27,289 nt of DNA from a virus (IMGVR_UViG_3300047564_005595:1-27289), one strand, 5' to 3'. Counted from the first letter of the stretch, positions 1 to 4,374 are shown. The notes: generated by a model not told the origin, from the letters alone. A program made the numbers and translations.

Positions 1-179
1 TCCAAACTCCGGACAAGTTCAGCAAGTTTGCATACTTCGGGATCGACACTCGCGCACTTGCTAACATTGGCGATGAATTCTTCGGGATTGGTATTGGTCG
101 CCTGTATGCTGGAATCTATCCCACCCGGACGGGATTTGAGATTGCGGCAGGCGTCACCGACCACAACGGGTGCCTGTGA
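1..179 (+). CDS. C-terminal fragment of unidentified protein (5' truncated)
   Basis: An open frame enters from the left edge (codons in phase with base 3) and ends at TGA 177-179, giving 58 residues that end in AAGVTDHNGCL. The composition looks like a folded globular protein: aromatic-rich, with FAYFGIDTRALANIGDEF followed by FGIGIGRLYAGIY. The stop is followed by a GC-rich stem-loop and a promoter-like element, as expected for a real gene end. I do not recognise the family. The start and most of the protein lie outside the window. A competing ATG-started frame at 28-237 overlaps it but runs through the stem-loop and promoter element, so I reject that one. Confidence 0.55.
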   Translation, partial: QTPDKFSKFAYFGIDTRALANIGDEFFGIGIGRLYAGIYPTRTGFEIAAGVTDHNGCL

Positions 180-200
180 CAGTGTGAGGAGTGGCACAAG

Positions 201-222
201 GGGAGGCGACAGGATGCCTCCC
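201..222 (+). terminator. Stem-loop of intergenic cassette A
   Basis: GGGAGGC (201-207) pairs exactly with GCCTCCC (216-222) around an 8-base loop. It follows TGGCACAAGGGG (192-203) and lies just 5' of the -10-like TATACT. There is no proper T-tract, so it could be a weak terminator, an RNA-end stabiliser or a processing site rather than a classical intrinsic terminator. The same arrangement recurs at 481-500, 954-972 and 1212-1233. Confidence 0.55.
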
Positions 223-229
223 TGCCCCT

Positions 230-248
230 TATACTGATTAAGTCAACC
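230..248 (+). promoter_or_regulatory. Promoter-like element A (TATACT ... AAGTCAACC)
   Basis: TATACT at 230-235 resembles a sigma70 -10 box. Four bases later comes AAGTCAACC (240-248), whose core AGTCAAC is identical in all four cassettes at the same distance from the -10-like box. The position of a -35 box would fall at the edge of the stem-loop, and no TTGACA is visible. The start codon at 261 lies 12 bases beyond the conserved block. The role as an early promoter is inferred from repetition and position. Confidence 0.5.
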
Positions 249-260
249 GCAAGGGTCGCC

Positions 261-470
261 ATGCTCACTGATCACGCCACTCCCGCCGACTTTGCCCGAT
301 GGGAGGCAAAGGCAAAGGTCATGACCGATGCCGAACTGCTTTGGTCCGCCCGCGATGCCCGCGCTGCTGCTGAGGCGATGCGGGGTTGGAATCCCATTGC
401 TGAGGGTCGCTATGATGACGAGGCATTTACCTATGGTGACGAGATCCGCCGCCGTCGTGCCAGTCGCTAA
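261..470 (+). CDS. Small unknown protein, 69 aa
   Basis: An ATG-started ORF encodes a 69-residue charged protein, probably alpha-helical. It is Ala-rich in the middle (WSARDARAAAEAMRGW) and ends in an Arg cluster (EIRRRRASR). It starts 12 bases after the conserved AGTCAACC block of cassette A and ends 2 bases before cassette B, so it sits exactly between two regulatory elements. AAGGG at 251-255 is a weak Shine-Dalgarno candidate. I do not recognise the family and propose no function. Its size and placement fit the tiny early proteins that T4-type phages carry in their variable regions. The antisense frame at 427-654 is discarded. Confidence 0.65.
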   Translation: MLTDHATPADFARWEAKAKVMTDAELLWSARDARAAAEAMRGWNPIAEGRYDDEAFTYGDEIRRRRASR

Positions 471-480
471 GGTGGCACAA

Positions 481-500
481 GGGGACCGCTAAAGGTCCCC
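481..500 (+). terminator. Stem-loop of intergenic cassette B
   Basis: GGGGACC (481-487) and GGTCCCC (494-500) form a perfect 7-bp stem around the 6-base loop GCTAAA. TGGCACAA lies directly upstream at 473-480, just after the stop of the 69-residue gene. The sequence after the stem is ACCCATCC, not a T-tract, so termination efficiency is uncertain. Confidence 0.6.
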
Positions 501-510
501 ACCCATCCTG

Positions 511-529
511 TAGAATTTCAGAGTCAACC
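511..529 (+). promoter_or_regulatory. Promoter-like element B (TAGAAT ... GAGTCAACC)
   Basis: TAGAAT (511-516) followed by TTCA and GAGTCAACC (521-529) has the same geometry as elements A, C and D. The flanks CTG and CAG give a partial dyad across the -10-like box. The start codon of the next small gene is at 541. No canonical -35 is visible because that position lies within the stem-loop. Confidence 0.55.
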
Positions 530-540
530 GGAAACGAAAC

Positions 541-702
541 ATGACCCGCCTGGACGTGATCTGCCCTTCTGCCCCTTGGGAGAACACCACTACCGATGAG
601 GACCGTGCGTGGGATCTCTGCCTCTCCCTCAGTGAGGAGTTTGGTTATGCTCAAGTTCGGCAGAATGGAATCATCATCGGAGATTACACTAACGGTCAGT
701 GA
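541..702 (+). CDS. Small unknown protein, 53 aa
   Basis: ATG 541 to TGA 700-702 encodes 53 residues, beginning MTRLDVICPSAPWENTTTDE and ending IIIGDYTNGQ. The start lies 11 bases after the AGTCAACC block of cassette B, and the stop is followed within 8 bases by an 8-bp stem-loop. It is acidic in the middle (DEDRAWDLCLSLSEEFGYAQ), suggesting an amphipathic helix. There is no recognisable family, signal peptide or membrane segment. The upstream sequence GGAAACGAAAC is only a weak ribosome-binding site. The case for it being real rests on its fit between two regulatory elements and on sharing strand and base composition with its neighbours. Confidence 0.6.
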   Translation: MTRLDVICPSAPWENTTTDEDRAWDLCLSLSEEFGYAQVRQNGIIIGDYTNGQ

Positions 703-709
703 TTCTTAA

Positions 710-731
710 GGGGGGATCAAACAATCCCCCC
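710..731 (+). terminator. Stem-loop after the 53-aa gene
   Basis: GGGGGGAT (710-717) pairs with ATCCCCCC (724-731) around the 6-base loop CAAACA, an 8-bp stem. It is followed by ATTCTTT, the closest thing to a T-tract in this region, so it is the best intrinsic-terminator candidate of the set. This gap lacks both the TAGAAT box and AGTCAAC. Confidence 0.6.
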
Positions 732-761
732 ATTCTTTCCCCACCATTCTTGATTCAAATC

Positions 762-944
762 ATGGCAATCTTTTCCCGCTGCTGCAACATCCAAACTCAG
801 GAAGAGTATTGGGCGCCTCATGATGCTGCAACTCACACCGCCCAAACATTCGCTGGAATGGATTGTGGGAACGATGCAGCATTCTTCGCCAAGAATTGCA
901 GTGAGACATATGCTGGCGATGTTAAGCCTGTGACAATCGACTGA
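762..944 (+). CDS. Small unknown protein, 60 aa
   Basis: I place the start at ATG 762 (MAIFSRCCNIQTQEEYWAPH...). The frame is open further upstream to 699, but that extension would run through the stem-loop at 710-731 and encode low-complexity residues. From 762 the protein is 60 residues and ends TYAGDVKPVTID. Four cysteines (two adjacent near the N-terminus, then one in MDCG and one in KNCSE) and two histidines in HDAATHTAQTF are notable for so short a protein. Metal binding is conceivable but not shown. There is no clear Shine-Dalgarno. The stop is followed directly by TGGCACAAGGGG of cassette C. Confidence 0.55.
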   Translation: MAIFSRCCNIQTQEEYWAPHDAATHTAQTFAGMDCGNDAAFFAKNCSETYAGDVKPVTID

Positions 945-953
945 CTGGCACAA

Positions 954-972
954 GGGGGGTCTCCGATCCCCC
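954..972 (+). terminator. Stem-loop of intergenic cassette C
   Basis: A G-run (954-959) can pair with CCCCC (968-972) over TCTCCGAT, giving a 5-bp all-GC stem. It is weaker than the stems in cassettes B and D. TGGCACAA (946-953) is immediately upstream. It occupies the same place in the cassette as the other stem-loops. Confidence 0.45.
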
Positions 973-983
973 GATCCATCCTG

Positions 984-1002
984 TAGAATTACAGAGTCAA
1001 CC
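984..1002 (+). promoter_or_regulatory. Promoter-like element C (TAGAAT ... GAGTCAACC)
   Basis: TAGAAT (984-989) is followed by TACA and GAGTCAACC (994-1002). The -10-like box sits in the inverted repeat CTGTA-GAAT-TACAG (981-994), which could be an operator or simply a constraint on the promoter. The next start codon is at 1016. Confidence 0.55.
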
Positions 1003-1015
1003 AAAGGGACACCCA

Positions 1016-1204
1016 ATGTTCACCTTTACCTTCCTTGCCACCTTCTATGGTCCTAACGGTATCGAGAATGACAGCGTGGCAATCGACGCCCCCAATCTCA
1101 AAGTGGCGACCGAGTTTGCTGAGCGGGAGATTAACGGGGTTAACAGTTTCGCGGATTGCCTAATCGATCTGGTGCTTCTGTTCACCACTGAGATTCAGGA
1201 CTGA
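1016..1204 (+). CDS. Small unknown protein, 62 aa
   Basis: ATG 1016 encodes 62 residues. It begins with a hydrophobic aromatic stretch (MFTFTFLATFYGPNG), has a charged helix-like middle (ATEFAEREINGVNS) and ends FADCLIDLVLLFTTEIQD. AAAGGGACA at 1003-1011 provides a modest Shine-Dalgarno. The motif DCLIDL is also present in the unrelated-looking 54-residue protein at 1514-1678, perhaps a shared helix. It lies between cassettes C and D. The family is unrecognised and no function is proposed. Confidence 0.65.
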   Translation: MFTFTFLATFYGPNGIENDSVAIDAPNLKVATEFAEREINGVNSFADCLIDLVLLFTTEIQD

Positions 1205-1211
1205 TCAAACA

Positions 1212-1233
1212 GGGGGACCCGCAACGGTCCCCC
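1212..1233 (+). terminator. Stem-loop of intergenic cassette D
   Basis: GGGGGACC (1212-1219) and GGTCCCCC (1226-1233) form a perfect 8-bp stem around the loop CGCAAC. The leading TGGCACAA seen in the other cassettes is degenerate here (ATCAAACA). There is no T-tract after the stem. Confidence 0.6.
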
Positions 1234-1241
1234 CGACATGG

Positions 1242-1259
1242 TAGAATTACAGAGTCAAC
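1242..1259 (+). promoter_or_regulatory. Promoter-like element D (TAGAAT ... GAGTCAAC)
   Basis: TAGAAT (1242-1247), TACA and GAGTCAAC (1252-1259) repeat the arrangement of elements B and C. The gene it serves starts at 1274, preceded by GGGAGA at 1262-1267. Confidence 0.55.
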
Positions 1260-1273
1260 ACGGGAGACCAGTC

Positions 1274-1453
1274 ATGACCTACACCCCGACCAATCTCAAT
1301 CGTGCCCTGCTTCAGACCAGCAGCGGTGCCGTCGTTATTGTTAACGATGATCGCCGCCTGTCTGTAGAGCAAATGCAGCAGTGGGTTGATACAATGAATC
1401 AGTATCTGATTAGCAAGGGTACTGATAAGGTTGCCCGCTACTATTTGGGTTAA
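1274..1453 (+). CDS. Small unknown protein, 59 aa
   Basis: ATG 1274 is chosen because it follows the AGTCAAC block and a GGGAG Shine-Dalgarno (1262-1266). An in-frame GTG/ATG extension to 1238 would overlap the promoter-like element. The 59-residue product begins MTYTPTNLNRALLQTSSGAV, has a short beta-like segment (AVVIVNDDRRLS) and then a helix-like segment (VEQMQQWVDTMNQYLISKG). That could make a compact alpha/beta microprotein. It has no membrane segment and no recognised family. The next gap has no cassette, so the following gene may be co-transcribed with it. Confidence 0.65.
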   Translation: MTYTPTNLNRALLQTSSGAVVIVNDDRRLSVEQMQQWVDTMNQYLISKGTDKVARYYLG

Positions 1454-1513
1454 TCTAACCCGTCCTGAGCATGACACTAAACTGCTCAATCTTCCCCCTG
1501 ATTCGTTAGTCTC

Positions 1514-1678
1514 ATGCCCGTCGCAATTTCTTATAATCAGGCACTGGACTTTGCCGGTCAGTGTATGGTTTCTAATGAGTTTCTGAGTGAGTATGGTTCC
1601 GCTATTCGCTGGCAGGATTGCCTCATTGACCTCGGTGAACTTATGCAGTTCGTGGAGGATAAACTCAACGGGCAGTAA
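1514..1678 (+). CDS. Small unknown protein, 54 aa
   Basis: ATG 1514 to TAA 1676-1678 encodes 54 residues, starting MPVAISYNQALDFAGQCMVS and ending MQFVEDKLNGQ, probably mostly helical. It contains IRWQDCLIDLGELM, sharing DCLIDL with the protein at 1016-1204. The 60-base gap upstream (1454-1513) has neither TAGAAT nor AGTCAAC and only an imperfect GAGCA/TGCTC hairpin, so transcription probably continues from element D. The stop is followed by TATACT and a strong 12-bp hairpin. No family is recognised. Confidence 0.55.
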   Translation: MPVAISYNQALDFAGQCMVSNEFLSEYGSAIRWQDCLIDLGELMQFVEDKLNGQ

Positions 1679-1688
1679 GGTATACTTA

Positions 1689-1721
1689 GTGGGCGCTGAG
1701 TTTGTGACACTTAGCGCCCAC
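1689..1721 (+). terminator. 12-bp hairpin closing the small-gene array
   Basis: GTGGGCGCTGAG (1689-1700) pairs with CTTAGCGCCCAC (1710-1721), 12 bp with one G-T wobble and a 9-base loop. TATACT (1681-1686) lies just upstream. No T-tract follows, so it may act as an RNA-end or processing structure, or as a boundary between the GC-rich array and the AT-rich late region. Confidence 0.5.
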
Positions 1722-1905
1722 ACATCCGTGCTTAAATACAGTCATTAGTCGTGCTTATCGACAGTGTTCTGATTGATAAGCGATCCTTATAACGGGCGCC
1801 AAGCGATAAGAATCAATGGGTCCCTGTAACCTACAACGACCCATAAGACCATATGTTCTATAAACCTCAAAGTCCACAAAAAAATCCCCCGTCAGAAAAA
1901 CCAAA
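1722..1905 (+). other. Gene-free stretch with three consecutive stem-loops
   Basis: I find no credible ORF here. Three potential stems follow one another: CTTATCGA (1754-1761) with TTGATAAG (1773-1780); GATCCTTAT (1782-1790) with ATAAGAATC (1806-1814), one mismatch; and ATGGGTC (1816-1822) with GACCCAT (1838-1844). I could not fold this into a tRNA cloverleaf and found no TTCGA-type T-loop. It may be a structured leader or a small RNA. Which of these it is, or neither, cannot be decided by reading. Confidence 0.35.
1731..1738 (+). promoter_or_regulatory. Possible T4-type late promoter (CTTAAATA)
   Basis: CTTAAATA matches TATAAATA, the T4-type late -10 sequence, at 6 of 8 positions. It sits at the join between the GC-rich small-gene array and the AT-rich module. 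The next ORF begins at 1906, so a transcript from here would have a long leader containing three stem-loops. A second imperfect candidate, TATAAACC, is at about 1857-1864. This is weaker than the sites at 4629 and 18936. Confidence 0.3.
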
Positions 1906-2088
1906 ATGAATTACCCCTTATATCAAAAAATTCGCCGCCAAAAAAATTACTCAAAAACCCCCTATTGGAATTTTTGGAAGGTTGTGTTTGCCGGTTGGTT
2001 AATTCGTTATCCAGGTAAGGTTTTCCGTATTCTTGGAGTGCCTCTGGGAATTCTGATTGTGATGATATATAATGCACTGACAAAATAA
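1906..2088 (+). CDS. Small membrane protein, 60 aa, unknown
   Basis: ATG 1906 encodes a basic 60-residue protein. The first 38 residues are rich in Lys, Arg, Tyr and Trp (IRRQKNYSKTPYWNFWK), and residues about 39-57 form one hydrophobic segment (VFRILGVPLGILIVMIYNA). This points to a single-pass inner-membrane protein with a positively charged N-terminal side. A small phage membrane protein (holin-like, or a host-interaction factor) is possible but unproven. No good Shine-Dalgarno is visible (AGAAAAACCAAA). The complementary frame on the - strand (1892-2083) is less plausible because every neighbouring gene is on +. It ends 6 bases before the next ORF. Confidence 0.55.
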   Translation: MNYPLYQKIRRQKNYSKTPYWNFWKVVFAGWLIRYPGKVFRILGVPLGILIVMIYNALTK

Positions 2089-2094
2089 AAAAAC

Positions 2095-2280
2095 ATGCCC
2101 GACAAAATATATCACATATATCTACGTGGACAGTGCATATATCATTGCCTCAAAGAAGAAGAATTCCAAAAAACTTGGAGTGTTCTCAATCGCCTCGCAG
2201 AGTTTCTTTCTAACACCTCTGAGTTGTCTTATGAAGAACTATCAGTGAATAAAGAAGTGTATCTGAATTCTTCCCATTGA
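2095..2280 (+). CDS. Conserved small cyanophage protein, 61 aa
   Basis: ATG 2095 encodes 61 residues beginning MPDKIYHIYLRGQCIYHCLK and continuing EEEFQKTWSVLNRLAEFLSN. From memory, small proteins with this pattern (KIYxIYxxGxCxYHxLKEEEF followed by a TW-containing helix) are common in T4-like cyanophages near the baseplate genes. None has a function known to me. The N-terminal half alternates like a beta hairpin and the centre looks helical. It follows the membrane-protein ORF by 6 bases with no strong Shine-Dalgarno, and is followed by the homing-endonuclease gene. Confidence 0.7.
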   Translation: MPDKIYHIYLRGQCIYHCLKEEEFQKTWSVLNRLAEFLSNTSELSYEELSVNKEVYLNSSH

Positions 2281-2331
2281 CAAGATGATATATAATCTGT
2301 TAAAATTGATTTGAGGTTAATTAAAAATTTA

Positions 2332-2808
2332 ATGACTTTATTAGAAAAATTTTCTAAGTGTCTCCCAGATATACTTGATGAAAATCAATGCTGGGAATGG
2401 AAAGGAAAAATTGATGCCTATGGTTATGGGTATATTTGTAATAATAATAAAACTTTGAAATCTCATAGAGTTTCCTATGAAATTTATTATTCAGAACCTT
2501 TAGGGGATTTACATTGTCTCCACAAATGCGATAACCCTTCTTGTGTAAATCCACTGCATCTATTTTCTGGAACTAATTTCGATAATATTAGAGATAAAGT
2601 TAATAAGGGAAGATGCTATACTGGAAATCAAAAAGGTCAGAACAATGGTGCATCAAAATTGACAGATATTGATGTAAAAAATATTAGAATGTTGCATAAT
2701 ACTAAAAATTATACAACACATAAACTTGGAGAAATGTATAATGTTCATCGTTCTACAATTTCTTACATCGTAAATAATAAAACTTTTAAACATTTATTGG
2801 AGGATTGA
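2332..2808 (+). CDS. Free-standing HNH homing endonuclease
   Basis: The product of 158 residues has an HNH_3-type nuclease core followed by a DNA-binding tail. Residues 19-35 (QCWEWKGKIDAYGYGYI) and HRVSYE (45-50) open the domain. HKCDNPSCVNPLHLFSGT (64-81) is the signature, with His64, Asn73 and His76 plus Cys66/Cys71 in the expected places. Residues 107-152 (ASKLTDIDVKNIR ... VHRSTISYIVNNKTFKH) look like the helix-turn-helix that commonly follows it. I prefer ATG 2332 over TTG 2311, although its upstream GAGG is rather distant (about 15 bases). Such genes nick or cut a cognate site in phages lacking them and spread by repair. It sits between two conserved phage genes, typical of a mobile insertion, and its last codons supply the Shine-Dalgarno for the next gene. 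It appears intact. Confidence 0.85.
   Translation: MTLLEKFSKCLPDILDENQCWEWKGKIDAYGYGYICNNNKTLKSHRVSYEIYYSEPLGDLHCLHKCDNPSCVNPLHLFSGTNFDNIRDKVNKGRCYTGNQKGQNNGASKLTDIDVKNIRMLHNTKNYTTHKLGEMYNVHRSTISYIVNNKTFKHLLED
2799..2803 (+). promoter_or_regulatory. Shine-Dalgarno GGAGG that sets a TTG start
   Basis: GGAGG lies inside the last codons of the HNH gene, 8 bases before TTG 2812. The first downstream ATG in frame is much further in and lacks such a site. The match to the conserved protein start (MAKGFTVKA) also supports initiation at TTG. Confidence 0.75.
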
Positions 2809-2811
2809 AAG

Positions 2812-3579
2812 TTGGCAAAGGGTTTTACTGTAAAGGCAACAGCACCCAAACCTAAGGAACAGGAATGGGATTATGATTCAATTAAAGAAAGAATGAGAGG
2901 TAAATCAATCGTATTCTGTTTACCCGGAAGAGGTTGCTCCTTTATCTTTCTCAAAGCATTTGTTCAATTATGCTTTGATCTAGTTCAGAATGGAATGAGT
3001 ATTCAGATTTCACAAGACTACTCATCTATGGTAAACTTTGCACGATGCAAAGTTCTTGGAGCAAATGTTCTCAGGGGTCCGAAGCAAATTCCTTGGGATG
3101 GAAAACTTCAGTATGATTATCAACTCTGGATTGATAGTGATATTGTTTTTGATTCCAATAAGTTTTGGCAACTCTGTGATCTAGCTCTTAACGAAGAAGA
3201 AGAAGAAAAGGAAATCGTTGCTGGTTGGTATGCCACAGAAGATGGTCACACAACTTCAGTAGCACATTGGTTAGAAGAAGATGATTTCCGTAAGAACGGT
3301 GGTGTGATGAATCATGAAACCGTAGAGAGCATCAGCAAGCGTCGTAAACCATTTACAGTGGATTATACTGGATTTGGTTGGGTCCTGATTAAAAAAGGAG
3401 TTTTTGAGAATCTTGAGTATCCTTGGTTTGCTCCAAAGATGCAAGTATTTGAATCAGGCGCCGTTCAGGACATGTGTGGGGAGGATGTTTCATTCTGCCT
3501 TGATGCAAAAGAACAAGGTTATGACATTTGGTGTGATCCTCGCGTTCGCGTAGGTCATGAAAAAACACGTATTATTTGA
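2812..3579 (+). CDS. GT-A glycosyltransferase, cyanophage type
   Basis: The 255-residue product resembles the family-2-like glycosyltransferases I recall from many T4-like cyanophages. A Rossmann-like strand appears at residues 31-38 (KSIVFCLP). The metal- and nucleotide-sugar-binding DxD is Asp108-Ser-Asp110 in LWIDSDIVF. A late acidic motif, CGEDVSFC (222-229), and the terminal DPRVRVGHEK (242-251) with His249 complete the pattern. An insertion of consecutive glutamates (128-132) lies in a loop. Length and ends look complete. Translation starts at TTG 2812, supported by GGAGG 8 bases upstream. Substrate and acceptor are unknown. Plausible acceptors are virion proteins, phage DNA or a host surface glycan. 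It is followed 19 bases later by a gene with its own good Shine-Dalgarno, suggesting one operon. Confidence 0.85.
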   Translation: MAKGFTVKATAPKPKEQEWDYDSIKERMRGKSIVFCLPGRGCSFIFLKAFVQLCFDLVQNGMSIQISQDYSSMVNFARCKVLGANVLRGPKQIPWDGKLQYDYQLWIDSDIVFDSNKFWQLCDLALNEEEEEKEIVAGWYATEDGHTTSVAHWLEEDDFRKNGGVMNHETVESISKRRKPFTVDYTGFGWVLIKKGVFENLEYPWFAPKMQVFESGAVQDMCGEDVSFCLDAKEQGYDIWCDPRVRVGHEKTRII

Positions 3580-3598
3580 TGATTGGAGGAACTGAAAC

Positions 3599-3739
3599 AT
3601 GGCAAAAAGACCGAATCTAAACGGAGTTCAGATTGAATCCAAACCCAAAACCACTCGTCAGGGTCTTGGGAAGAATACAAAGTATTCCGATACTTCTCGG
3701 AATAAGGCACGGAAAAAATATAGAGGTCAGGGAAAATAA
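3599..3739 (+). CDS. Small basic conserved protein, 46 aa
   Basis: ATG 3599 to TAA 3737-3739 encodes 46 residues, strongly basic with few hydrophobic residues (MAKRPNLNGVQIESKPKTTR ... KARKKYRGQGK). It is probably disordered or folds on nucleic acid or another partner. GGAGGA (3585-3590) 8 bases upstream is an excellent Shine-Dalgarno. The stop overlaps the next start (TAATG, shared A at 3739), indicating coupled translation with the ATP-grasp-like gene. Proteins ending in YRGQGK/R are familiar to me from cyanophages at this location, with no known function. The antisense ORF at 3617-3865 is discarded. Confidence 0.75.
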   Translation: MAKRPNLNGVQIESKPKTTRQGLGKNTKYSDTSRNKARKKYRGQGK

Positions 3740-4335
3740 TGTATTTCTCAGAGTCTTCTGATGAGTGGAATTACATTCATAATGAAGACCTCTGGGTTTA
3801 CAATAAACTATTTTTAAGTCGGGTTTTGGAGTATAACTGTGGTCCTGCGGGAGTCTCAGTTCCAAAACCCGACTTTTATATTGTTAGACCCTCTCTGAAT
3901 CTTATGGGTATGGGGCGTTACTCTCGTATAGAGCACTTGGAGAGTAATACAGAACATCTACATCCCTCTGAGTTCTGGTGTGAAGTATTTGAAGGAGAGC
4001 ATTTGAGTGTTGATTTTTATAAAAAGCAGTGTTCTTTGGTTGTTAGAGGTTTAAGAAAACCGGATTCACCTCTCTATAAGTGGTCTAAGTGGGAAAAAGT
4101 AGAAAGAAAGATAGAATATCCAAGTATTTTGGAGAAATTAATTGGTAATTATGACTGGATTAATTGTGAATTTATTGGAGATAAACTTATAGAAGTTCAT
4201 TTTCGTAGAAATTCAGATTTTAAGCATAATAATTCTATTGCTATTCCAATTTGGAAAGAGGATAATCATATAGATAGTGAATATAGGTATATAAAAGATG
4301 AGGACTATCATAGAAAGGGATTTTTAATTAATTAA
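3739..4335 (+). CDS. ATP-grasp-like protein, 198 aa
   Basis: The ATG overlaps the preceding stop by one base. The 198-residue protein shows features compatible with an ATP-grasp fold: a lysine in YNKLFLSRVLE (21-31), the strand and Gly-rich loop FYIVRPSLNLMGMGRYSR (46-63), an acidic strand FWCEVFEGEHLSVDF (79-93), and NCEFIGDKLIEVHFRRNSDF (142-161), which would carry the Glu and Asn/Arg metal-ATP ligands. Family members usually ligate carboxylates to amines. The protein is short for a complete ATP-grasp enzyme, so it may be a minimal or derived version. Neighbouring a glycosyltransferase, it may take part in modifying a glycan or peptide, but that is inference. An alternative is a conserved cyanophage protein of unknown fold. 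Confidence 0.5.
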   Translation: MYFSESSDEWNYIHNEDLWVYNKLFLSRVLEYNCGPAGVSVPKPDFYIVRPSLNLMGMGRYSRIEHLESNTEHLHPSEFWCEVFEGEHLSVDFYKKQCSLVVRGLRKPDSPLYKWSKWEKVERKIEYPSILEKLIGNYDWINCEFIGDKLIEVHFRRNSDFKHNNSIAIPIWKEDNHIDSEYRYIKDEDYHRKGFLIN

Positions 4336-4374
4336 GGGATAGCAACCCCTTAAAAAGTTCTGATTACAAATCAG
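4332..4374 (+). promoter_or_regulatory. Two small hairpins before the 81-aa gene
   Basis: TTAAGGG (4332-4338) pairs with CCCTTAA (4347-4353). CTGATT (4360-4365) then pairs with AATCAG (4369-4374) around a 3-base loop. The second hairpin takes in the first two bases of the Shine-Dalgarno AGGAG (4373-4377) of the next gene, so it could modulate translation. There is no T-tract after either stem. Confidence 0.35.

Noticed and set aside
192-203. TGGCAC resembles a sigma54 -24 box
   Set aside because: The matching -12 element (TTGC) is absent at the right spacing, and cyanobacteria lack sigma54. The motif is treated as part of the repeated cassette.
28-237. ATG-started ORF of 69 codons at the left edge
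   Set aside because: It overlaps the better partial frame ending at 179 and runs through the stem-loop and promoter-like box of cassette A. Its translation is low-complexity and Ser/Thr/Gly-rich.
699-761. Upstream extension of the 60-residue gene to 699
   Set aside because: It would translate the stem-loop at 710-731. ATG 762 lies after that structure.
1247-1723. Long ORF on the - strand (158 codons)
   Set aside because: It is antisense to two small + strand genes and to a promoter-like cassette. All other genes are on +, and the composition looks like a shadow frame.
1740-1850. Possible tRNA in the gene-free stretch
   Set aside because: No acceptor stem of 7 bp closes the region, no TTCGA-type T-loop is present, and the stems do not fit a cloverleaf.
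1892-2083. Antisense ORF opposite the small membrane protein
   Set aside because: It is on the wrong strand relative to every neighbour and is complementary to a frame with a convincing membrane segment.
2277-2296. TTGACA followed by TATAAT before the HNH gene
   Set aside because: The spacing is only 8 bases, far too short for a sigma70 promoter. TATAAT alone in AT-rich DNA is weak evidence.
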